From positions 744,001-808,000 of the forward strand of contig NC_089192.1 in NCBI RefSeq assembly GCF_947507565.1: a stretch of DNA of 64,000 nt, written 5' to 3'. Below are positions 54,001 to 64,000 of the stretch, in pieces. How positions within the stretch are numbered: position 1 is the stretch's first letter; each line of letters opens with the position of its first letter. The DNA comes from Oscarella lobularis. Its lineage: Eukaryota; Porifera; Homoscleromorpha; Homosclerophorida; Oscarellidae. The notes beneath the pieces are model-generated. The model ran no database searches. It was not told where the DNA came from and saw only the letters and a list, made by a program, of their open reading frames with translations. The translations under genes were made by a program, and so were the position numbers.

Positions 54001-57000
54001 ACGGGCGACTTCTGCGAAACTGAACTCAACGAGTGCGAGTCTATGCCTTGCATGAACGGAGGCACCTGCAACGATCTCGTCAATATGTATATGTGTGATT
54101 GCGTCGCCGGTTTTACTGGGACCCAATGCGAAACTAACATTAATGAATGCGAGTCGATGCCGTGCCAGAACGGCGGCACGTGTCGGGATATGGTGAATGG
54201 GTTCGTGTGCAATTGTCGCAACGCTTTCACCGGCGTGCACTGCGAGACGAATCTCGATGACTGTAATCCGAATCCGTGCATGAATGACGGCGTTTGCGTC
54301 GACGGCGACGCTTCTTTCACTTGCTACTGTGCAGCCGGATACGTCGGAGCCACGTGTACGGTGAGGAACGGTAATCCTATTGTATCTGATGCCGAGGCGG
54401 GTGCCAATACGACGTGTCCTGATGGACGACTATGCTGGGATGAAGGAAGAACGGGCGACACGACTACGTACATATGGTCGCTGTACAAAACCGAGGACGC
54501 TGTCAGTGACTTTTCCATGACGTTGTTTGGGAGATTGAGAGATCTTTGGAATCGAGGCGGTGGCGCTTGCGTTCAACCGTTTCCTCAGCAGCCTCTGCTC
54601 TTCATTCAAGACGGAGAAAACGTTCTTTTCGAAACGGATTGCACGTTTCAGAAAAACCCCGACTTGGAAGTGTACAAAGTTTCCAACATCGAAGCCTACG
54701 AAAACTGCGATATCGCCGGTGCAGTGCTCGTTGGAAGAATAGCGGGAGAACAGCCCGTTGGCAATCCTACTCCGAAGCCAAACCATGTCTTCACTCTTGA
54801 CGTTTCAAACACTCTTACAAGCGGAGCGAACTATTACATCTCCGTTCACGCCGGAGGCGCAGGCGATCCCAATCTTCCAGGAAACTGTCAACAAGGCGCT
54901 CGCTTGATTGTCTACCAGGGCGACTTCACTTGCGGCAGTAATCGCAATGTTCCGTGCAACGACAGAGCGCCGTGTGCGTTTGATCTACACGACTCATTGC
55001 ATTACCAGTGCGAGTGTCCGCCTGGCTACTTGGGCGATTTATGTCAGAACATTGACGAGTGTTTGGATATGACGAACTGCGGCGATCCTCTCACCGAAGG
55101 CTTATGCGTTGACGGCGACGGCGAATACTCCTGTGACTGTTTTCCATCGAGAAGAGGAAAAGAAGACAAGACGTGTCATGAAGTAGTCGAGTTCAGCATC
55201 AGAGGTTACCCGGTGCTTGGATGCAGCGATTCTTTGTGCAGAAACGGCGGCTCGTGTAACGAACGATCAGGAGGCTTCTTCAGGTGCGAATGTCGCTTCG
55301 GCTTCGACGGGGATTTCTGTCAGGAAAACATCGACGAGTGCGCGTCAAATCCGTGCCAGAACGGCGGCATGTGCATAGACGGGGAAGGAGGCTACACGTG
55401 TTTGTGTTCGTGCGGATTTACTGGAGACGAGTGCCAAACAAACGTCGACGAGTGCGATCCTAACGTGTGTCAGTTCGGCGGCACGTGTACGGACGGCGAC
55501 AACGCGGTGACATGCGACTGTACGAATAACTGGACGGGCGGTTTCTGTCACATTCATAACGACGACTGCTTTCAACATAAATGCCAACACGGAGCGACGT
55601 GCATTGACGGCGACAGCACCTACACGTGCCGCTGTGCTTCGGGCTATACGGGCGACTTCTGCGAAACTGAACTCAACGAGTGCGAGTCTATGCCTTGCAT
55701 GAACGGAGGCACCTGCAACGATCTCGTCAATATGTATATGTGTGATTGCGTCGCCGGTTTTACTGGGACCCAATGCGAAACCAATATTGATGAATGCGAG
55801 TCAATGCCGTGCCAGAACGGCGGCACGTGTCGGGACATGGTGAATAGGTTCGTGTGCGAGTGTCAGGGCGCTTTCACTGGTGTGCACTGCGAGACGAATC
55901 TCGATGATTGCAATCCGAATCCGTGCATGAACAACGGCGTTTGCGTCGACGGCGACGCTTCTTTCACTTGCTACTGTGCGGCTGGATACGTAGGAGCCAC
56001 GTGTACGGTCAGAAACGGTAATCCTATTGTGTCTGATGCCGAGGCGGGTGCCAATACTACGTGTCCTGACGGACGACTATGCTGGGATGAAGGAAGAACG
56101 GGCGACACGACTACGTACATATGGTCGCTGTACAAAACCGAGGATGCTGTCAGTGACTTTTCCATGACGTTGTTTGGGAGATTGAGAGATCTTTGGAATC
56201 GAGGCGGTGGCGCTTGCGTTCAACCGTTTCCTCAGCAGCCTCTGCTCTTCATTCAAGACGGAGAAAACGTTCTTTTCGAAACGGATTGCACGTTTCAGAA
56301 AAACCCCGACTTGGATGTGTACAAAGTCGCCGACATCGAAGCCTACGAAAACTGCGATATCTCCGGTGCAGCGTTGATTGGAAGAATAGCGGGAGAACAG
56401 CCCGTTGGCAATGCACCTCCAAAGCCAAACCATGTCTTCACTCTTGACGTTTCAAACACTCTTACAAGCGGAGCGAACTATTACATCTCCGTTCACGCTG
56501 GAGGCGCAGGCGATCCCAGTCTTCCAGGAAACTGTCAACAAGGCGCTCGTTTGATTGTCTACCAGGGCGACTTCACTTGCGGCAGTAATCGCAATGTTCC
56601 GTGCAACGACAGAGCGCCGTGTGCGTTCGATCTACACGACTCATTGCATTACCAGTGCGAGTGTCCTCCTGGATATTTGGGCGATTTATGTCAGAACATT
56701 GACGAGTGTTTGGATATGACGAACTGCGGCGATCCTCTCACCGAAGGCTTATGCGTCGACGGCGACGGTGAATACTTCTGCGACTGTTTTCCATCGAGAA
56801 GAGGAAAGGAGAACAAGACGTGTCATGAAGTAGTCGAGTTCAGCATCAGAGGCTATCCAGTGATCGGATGCAACAATATGTTGTGCAGAAACGGCGGCAC
56901 GTGTAACGAACGATCAGGCGGCTTCTTCAGGTGCGAATGTCGCTTCGGCTTCGACGGGGATTTCTGTCAAGAAAACATCGACGAGTGCGCGTCAAATCCG

Positions 57001-60000
57001 TGCCAGAACGGCGGCATGTGCATGGACGGGGAAGGAGGCTACACGTGTTTGTGCTCATGCGGATTTACTGGAGACGAGTGCCAAACGAACGTCGACGAGT
57101 GCGATCCGAACGTGTGTCAGTTCGGCGGCACGTGTACGGACGGCGACAACGCGGTGACATGCGACTGTACAACTGACTGGACGGGCGGCTTCTGTCACAT
57201 TCACAAAGACGACTGCTTTCAACATAAATGCCGAAACGGTGCTACGTGCATTGACGGCGACAGCGACTACACGTGTCGATGCATCACTGGCTTTACGGGA
57301 GAATTCTGTGAAACGTTGGTGGACGAATGCATATCGAGACCGTGTCTCAACGGCGGAGTGTGCATCGATCAAACGGGCGGCTACGTGTGCGACTGCCAAC
57401 CAGACTTCACTGGCACTCACTGCGAGACGGAAATCGACGACTGTGCGAGCAAACCGTGTCAGCACGGCGGCACCTGCGTTGACGGTATCGAGCGATTCAC
57501 GTGCGAATGCATTTTCGGATACGAAGGGACGTTTTGTGAGACGAACATTGATGAATGCGCTTCGATGCCGTGCCAGAACGGCGCCACGTGTAAAGACCGC
57601 TTGGCGGGATACGACTGTACGTGCGCGCCCGGGTTTACGGGTGTTCACTGCGAGACGAACATCGACGAATGCGAATCCATGCCCTGTCAGAACGGGGCCG
57701 CATGCAATGACATGATCAACATGTACACGTGCTCGTGCCTACCCGGGTTCACTGGAACTCATTGCGAGACAGACATCAACGAATGCAAATCGATGCCTTG
57801 TCAGAACGGCGGCACATGCAATGACATGATCAATATGTACACGTGCTCATGTCGACCTGGATTCACCGGGACCCACTGTGAGACGGACATTAACGAATGC
57901 GAGTCGAAACCGTGTCAGAACGGCGCGACTTGCGTTGACAGAGTCAACGGATTTATTTGCGAATGTATCTTTGGATTTATAGGAACGTTGTGCGAGACGA
58001 ACGTCGACGAGTGCGTTTCAAATCCGTGCCAGAACGACGCTACGTGTAACGACGGCATCGCGAGATATGACTGTGCGTGTGCGCCCGGGTTTACGGGTGT
58101 TCACTGCGAGACGAATATCGATGAATGCAAATCGATGCCTTGTCAGAACGGGGCCGCATGCAATGACATGATCAACATGTACACGTGCTCGTGCCTACCC
58201 GGGTTCACTGGAACTCATTGCGAGACAGACATCAACGAATGCAAATCGATGCCTTGTCAGAACGGCGGCACATGCAATGACATGATCAACATGTACACGT
58301 GCTCATGTCGACCTGGATTCACCGGGACCCACTGTGAGACGGACATTAACGAATGCGAGTCGAAACCGTGTCAGAACGGCGCGACTTGCGTTGACAGAGT
58401 CAACGGATTTATTTGCGAATGTATCTTTGGATTTATAGGAACGTTGTGCGAGACGAACGTCGACGAGTGCGTTTCAAATCCGTGCCAGAACGACGCTACG
58501 TGTAACGACGGCATCGCGAGATATGACTGTGCGTGTGCGCCCGGGTTTACGGGTGTTCACTGCGAGACGAATATCGATGAATGCAAATCGATGCCTTGTC
58601 AGAACGGGGCCGCATGCGATGACATGATCAACATGTACACGTGCTCGTGCCTACCCGGGTTCACTGGAACTCATTGCGAGACAGACATCAACGAATGCAA
58701 ATCGATGCCTTGTCAGAACGGCGGCACATGCAATGACATGATCAACATGTACACGTGCTCATGTCGACCTGGATTCACCGGGACCCACTGTGAGACGGAC
58801 ATTAACGAATGCGAGTCGAAACCGTGTCAGAACGGCGCGACTTGCGTTGACAGAGTCAACGGATTTATTTGCGAATGTATCTTTGGATTTATAGGAACGT
58901 TGTGCGAGACGAACGTCGATGAGTGCGTTTCAAATCCGTGCCAGAACGATGCTACGTGTAACGACGGCATCGCGAGATACGATTGCCAATGCATTGCCGG
59001 CTTCACGGGCGTTCACTGCGAGACGAACATCGACGAATGCGCCTCGATGCCGTGCCAGAACGACGGCACGTGCGTCGACGACGTGAATCGGTACGACTGC
59101 AGGTGCGTGCCCGGGTTCACGGGCGTTCACTGCGAAACGGAGATCAACGAGTGCTTGTCGATGCCGTGCCAGAACGACGGCACCTGCTCGGATCTGATCA
59201 ATAAGTACGAGTGCGATTGCGTGCCCGGGTTCACCGGTATCAACTGCGAGACGGACATCAACGAGTGCGCGTCAATGCCGTGTCAAAACGGCGCCGCCTG
59301 CTTCGATCGCATCAATCATTTCTTCTGCCGATGCGTTCCCGGTTACACTGGTATCCTGTGCGAACGCGAAATCAAGGAGTGCCTCTCGAATCCGTGCCTG
59401 AACGGCGGAACGTGCGAAGATCTCATCAACGAGCACACATGCCTATGTCCGCCCGGTTTCACCGGTCCCCTCTGCGAAACGAACATCGACGAGTGCGCCT
59501 CGTCGCCGTGCTTAAACGGCGGCACGTGCATCGACGGCAACAACGGCTACACGTGCGATTGCACGTCGGATTTCTCCGGCACTCATTGCGGCGTCGTTCT
59601 CACCGCCTGCGATATTTTCCCGGGCGTCTGCAAGAACGGCGCCACGTGTCAGAGCGTGCCGACTCTCATCGGCGACATCGGCGCCGTCGACATCAGCGCA
59701 CCGCCGACGCCTGGCATCGACATCCACGATGCGTACATGTGCATGTGCACGGTCATGTGGACGGGACGAATTTGCGACGTTTTCCTACCCGTTCCGTCTC
59801 CGCCCGTTTTGATACCGCCGCCGCCTCTTGTGATTGTTCCGCCGCCACCGACTCTGATACCGCCGCCTCCGCCGCAAATTGCACCGCCGCCGCCGACGCT
59901 TATTCCACCGCCGCCGACCGACGGTTTTGACTGCGTGGAGACACCGTGCGAGAACGGCGGCACGTGCGCGTCGAGCGGAGGTCGATCGACGAACGATTTG

Positions 60001-63000
60001 TGCGTATGCCCGTTCGGTTTCGGAGGGAATTTGTGCGATGTTGGTACGCAAACATATTAGAATTTTAAACGAGACAATGATTTAATATAATTAATATATT
60101 TTTCAGAGGTGAACGTCAATGTTGCTGCTTTTGGTGGAAATGGACAGGAGTCATTCCTTCAAGTGTCGACTCCGTCGATTGGCGAAGATACAACCGACGA
60201 CATTCTCATCACTTTACGAGCGAATAGTCCCGACGGACTCGTTTTCTTGGCTCTCGGAAATAGCGTGGATAGCGACGACTATCTCGCTCTTCATCTGGTC
60301 GACGGAAAACTCGTTCTTTCCGCCGACTTGGGCTCGGGCGAGGGAAAAATCACGAGCCCAGATCGAGTCGATACAGGAGGTCAAATTGAAGTACAAATCA
60401 AGTAAAGAATCTCTCCTCCTCCTTCTCTTTCCCTATATAATTTCTCTCTCTCTCTCTCTCTTTTTCTCTCCACAAGACGTGATGGTTCTAATCTAGAACT
60501 TTATGTGGACGGTGTAAAAGTAGCTGAAGGATTTGCGCCGGGCGCCAGTACCCTATTGAACGTGCAGCCGTTCGCTCACCTCGGCGGCGTTCCCGATCCC
60601 GCCGCCGTGATCGCCAACTTCGGCGACGTTCTCAATCCTCTAACTGGCTTTGTCGGCTGCGTTCGCGCCGTAAGCGTCAACGGAAACGAAGTCGTTTTCG
60701 CCGACGACGCGCTCGCCGGTCGCAACGTCGGCGAGTGCGCTTCCGTCGAGCCGTGCACGCCGAATCAGTGCCAAAACGGCGGTTCGTGTCGCGCGACCGG
60801 TTTCACGAGCGAGAGCTTCGAGTGCGCGTGTCCCGTCGGCAGCGGCGGCGACCTGTGCGAGATCGTTAATCTGTGCGAGTTCCACTCACCTTGCATGCAC
60901 GGTGGAGTCTGCCTGACTGACGCGACGGCGTCTGAGGGTTACCGATGCCAGTGCTCAATCTTCTTCACAGGAACCAAATGCGAACTTCGAAGTAAGGACG
61001 TAGACCCATAGATATATATATATATATATAGATATATAATACGCTGCTTTGTCTGTAGCGGATCCGGGCGTGGACAGCTTCGGATATTTCGGCAATTCAT
61101 TCTCCAGCTGGGAAATCGGCGAGAGCCTGCGACAGACAACGAACATCGACTTGAGCCTCAGCCCGTCCGTGGCCAACCCAACCGGATTCGTCACCCACCT
61201 TCATCTCACTGACGGCGATTTCATGTCGGTCGTCGTCGACGGCGGTCTCGTCAAAGTCCTTCTTGACGTCGGATCAGGCCCGGGCGTTGTCACTCATCCA
61301 ACTCCCATATCTCCAGACGTCTTCACGTCGATATCGATACGTCGATTTGGTCAAAACGTCGAAATCACTCACAGTGGCCAGACGCACACAGGATCGGCAC
61401 CCGGCGGATTCACCGTTCTCAACGTCGACAATATTCTCTACGTCGGCGGTCTTCCCGCCGCTTTCTACCCCGTATTGCCGGCGGAGCTCGCTCCCTTCGC
61501 TTCCGGTTTCCAAGGCTGCATCAAATCGGTTTCCGTCAACGGTAGCCCACTACAAAACTCCGACGTCATGACGAGCCAGAACGTCGCCGTGTGTGACGCC
61601 AACGCGTGCGATCCCAATCCGTGCCGAAACGGCGGAACGTGCACGCAAACCGGCGCGTCGTTTTCGTGTCGCTGCCCAAGCGGACAGTCCGGTCCGACGT
61701 GCGACGGCGACCCGTGCGCCTCGGTGACGTGCAACAACGGCGGTCAATGTTTTGTGCTTCCTAGCGGCGACGCGGCGTGCGCCTGTCCTCTACCACTCGG
61801 CGGTCCTCGTTGCGACGTTAACGTCGTTATCGATTCGCCTGCTTTCGACGACGCGCTCGGCTCCTTCATGGCTTTCCCGCCGTTCGGACGCGACGTGCGA
61901 GGTCAGATGACGATCGAGGTCAATTTCCGTCCGGACGCCGCCGACGGTTTGATTCTTTACGCCGCTCGTTCGGGCTCGACTCCGTCCAGCGATTTTATCG
62001 CGCTCGGAATGTATGACGGATTTGTTGAATTCCGCTATAATCTCGGCGGACTGACGGCGGAAATCAAGAGCGCCGCTCGAGTGACTCTCGGCGAGACGCA
62101 CACCGTGACGGCGACGAGGGAGCTTCGAAACGGCAAGGAGAACAGAAGCGGTAAATAAAGAAATAATTAATAAAATCGTTTCCGTAGGATTTCTGACTGT
62201 CGACGGCTTGGATGTCGTCTTGGGAACAAGCGGCGGTTCTGTCACTCGTCTCGACGTCAATCTAGAAGTTTTCGTGGGCGGACACGACGACTTCACACAG
62301 GCAAATAGACTACTATTCTTCACGTAACACAAGCGTCAAGACTTCTCCTCTTTTCCCAGGTTCTCGCCGGTGCCGGGTTGACCTCTTCGTTCACCGGCTG
62401 CATCTTCAGTCTCCTCGTCAACGGACTCAGCTTCCACGACGTCGGTCGCAGCAATCGCGGCGTCGGCGTGTCGGAGTGCGACGTTCACCCGTGCGATGAA
62501 CTCAGCTGTCAGAACGGCGGGACGTGTACGAATACGACGGGCGTATTCGAATGCGTTTGCACGTCCGAGTTCAACGGCACGCAATGCGAAAGACCGATTG
62601 GGAATCCGTGTCGAAACGCGACGAACGGGGGATGCCACGCGGATAGCATGTGCGTTTTCAACGAGATGACGATGATGGTCGATTGCCTGTGTCCCGTTAC
62701 TCCGACTCCCCGAGGAGGACCTCGATGCATGGACGGTAACGATTCTTTTTTGCTGACGCGATGACAATTAATTAATCGGTGTTTCTTTTTTTCCGCAGAG
62801 GCGAGCTTTATAGCCGCTCGATTTTCCGGCAACAGTTTCGGCGAGTATATGTTCCCGCGACTTGCCAGGATGACGACGGTCAGTTTTAGCATCAGCAGTC
62901 AAACGCAAGACGGCGTGATATTCTACGTGAAGGTGAGCTCGTCTAATAGGGTACGTATGATTTTATTTCTATGTCGGACTCTTCTTATTAGGGTCGGAAC

Positions 63001-63534
63001 ACTGATTTCTTCTTTATTGGAGTGAAGAAGGGCTACTTGGAAGTTCAGTACGTATCTCTTTATGACGACGATTGCCCTGTGCTTTATTTATTTTCCACTT
63101 GTAGGTACCACTTGGGAACTGGCGCCGTCACAATTCAAAACCACGAAGTTAATATTTCATCTGATGCGCTCGCAGTCGACACGTGGCATAACGTCACCGT
63201 TCGAAGGTACGCAATCACCACACTACCGTCTTCCTTTCCTCACGTTGCCTTTTTCCTTCATTCAAGGAACGATCGAAGCGCGGATGTCATCGTTGACGGT
63301 CTCACCGCCACGGGACAGTCTCCCGGCTCCGCTACCGGTCTCAATGTTCAAGTTCCTCGCATGTTCGTTGGAGGCATCAACGCCGCGTACGATACCCTCC
63401 TCGACGGCTCGTATGAGAACGGCTTAGTGGGATGCGTCAATCATCTTGTCGTGAACGGAATGGCCTTCGATCTGCAGATGGATGTTCTCGGTGGTCAGAA
63501 TATTGAAAGTTGTGATGACTTCGTCCAATTGTGA
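51025..63534 (+). CDS. Secreted cupredoxin-like/EGF/laminin-G giant, paralogue B
   Basis: A signal peptide (MAKEGLFFVVVGLLLVHF) is followed by four cupredoxin-like modules, near residues 25-210, 575-760, 1120-1305 and 1670-1855. Each is preceded by CPxGxxCWD and followed by about nine EGF repeats; the last is followed by 28. In all there are about 55 EGFs before the Pro-rich linker (SPPVLIPPPP, repeated). Exon 1 spans 51025-60043 (about 9 kb) without an intron. Short exons downstream encode four laminin-G domains alternating with EGF pairs, as in paralogue A; the protein ends CDDFVQL with no membrane anchor. Recent internal duplications (1,647 bp and 456 bp periods) are described separately. 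Total length is near 3,700 residues. Likely a matrix or apical-lumen protein. Confidence 0.88.
52723..57225 (+). repeat. 1,647-bp coding tandem repeat (about 2.7 units)
   Basis: GGTAATCCTAT recurs at 52723, 54370 and 56017, exactly 1,647 bp (549 codons) apart, with no indel between them. Each unit encodes one cupredoxin-like module plus nine EGFs. Units are nearly identical by eye; unit 3 diverges at about 57225 within its sixth EGF. A more diverged unit 0 precedes them (about 51094-52722). Confidence 0.95.
57655..58975 (+). repeat. 456-bp coding tandem repeat (3 units of four EGFs)
   Basis: TGTCAGAACGGGGCCGCATG recurs at 57685, 58141 and 58597 (period 456 bp, 152 codons, four 38-residue EGFs). 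Units differ at few positions. The fourth EGF of the third unit departs where ACTGTGCGTGTG becomes a different sequence near 58980. Confidence 0.95.
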
Positions 63535-63723
63535 ACTGTTTAATTATGTGTACGTGTGTGCGTTTGCTTGTCGTTTTTTTCTTGTTTGGTAGTTGGCGTG
63601 GAAGTTTTTGAAGTAGCTGAGCTCCATGACGTCTAGGTATTAAGTGTGTTGCAAATGAAAATTGGATTGATTATCCTATTTTTGTATTGGTATTAGGTCA
63701 CGTGAGTGTTTTGGCACTGTACT

Positions 63724-64000
63724 ATGAACGACGTAGTTTTGTGGGCCCTGGTTGGGTTCGCTCTCGCTTCCAGCGGCCAGGCAACAAAGAGGAACGTTCT
63801 CTTTATCGCAATTGACGGTGCGCACGCGTTTCTCTCCTTCTACGCTCGTCTCCCCGAGCTGTTTACTTTCGAACGTCAGATTTACGACCCGAATTGGGTT
63901 GCTACGGCTCTTCGAAGGCCAAATCGCCGCACATAGACGCACTAGCGAGCAAATCGATCCTATTCGAACGTGCCTACTGCCAAGTTGCCGTCTGTTCGCC
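63724..64000 (+). CDS. IDS orthologue: Iduronate-2-sulfatase, N-terminal part
   Basis: Exon 1 (63724-63817) gives a signal peptide ([20 protein letters not shown]) and NVLFIAID. Exon 2 (from 63880) continues [41 protein letters not shown], running off the window. The DD pair binds calcium, and the cysteine of VCSP is the residue converted to formylglycine in sulfatases (CxPSR motif, completed outside). IDS removes 2-sulfate from iduronate in dermatan and heparan sulfate in lysosomes. The choice of IDS over other sulfatases rests on [10 protein letters not shown] and [12 protein letters not shown], which are characteristic. Confidence 0.92.

Overview
The window is nuclear DNA from an animal with a compact genome. 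Nearly every gene has a recognisable metazoan orthologue. Introns are mostly 47-65 nt, exons are often below 150 nt, and many neighbours are separated by only a few to a few hundred bases. Moderate GC, tiny introns, a non-bilaterian feel to several proteins and two EGF/laminin-G giants suggest a sponge, perhaps a homoscleromorph such as Oscarella; this is inference, not proof.

Layout. 1-12.8 kb: an MBOAT1/2-like acyltransferase (3' part), a CapZIP/RCSD1-like coiled-coil protein, Miro (RHOT), a 0.57-kb palindrome, SH3BP5, an ankyrin/SOCS-box protein and Ku80 (XRCC5). 12.8-16.2 kb: a gene-free block with an 81-bp tandem repeat and a 1.6-kb 9-bp minisatellite, bracketed by two direct copies of a 44-45 bp motif. 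16.2-28 kb: CEP63, IQCC, archease, an unidentified 110-aa membrane protein, HACD, an unidentified multi-exon gene, a small membrane-protein gene and BRCC3 (BRCC36). 28-42 kb: PASK, PDCD2L, RPL30, PTPDC1, a KIAA0319L-like PKD receptor, and two intergenic hairpins. 42.3-63.5 kb: two tandem paralogues encoding huge secreted proteins (signal peptide, phytocyanin-like cupredoxin module(s), about 35 or 55 EGF repeats, proline-rich linker, then EGF/laminin-G alternation). The window ends in the first exons of iduronate-2-sulfatase (IDS).

The most interesting object is the 42-63 kb pair. Its architecture resembles Eyes shut/agrin/Crumbs at the C-terminus, but carries an N-terminal cupredoxin-like module that has apparently lost its copper ligands. 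In the second paralogue this module plus nine EGFs was re-amplified as an exact 1,647-bp (549-codon) tandem unit, followed by a 456-bp (4-EGF) unit repeated three times, all inside a single 9-kb exon.

Other points: Ku80's C-terminal DNA-PKcs-recruiting motif is encoded by a 15-nt terminal exon ending 3 bp from the stop of a convergent gene; IQCC and archease start codons are 31 bp apart; archease has an 11-nt microexon; at least three introns are GC-AG; Miro's second GTPase domain has lost its P-loop. Exon boundaries were worked out by hand from splice sites, phase and remembered family sequence; no database search was possible.
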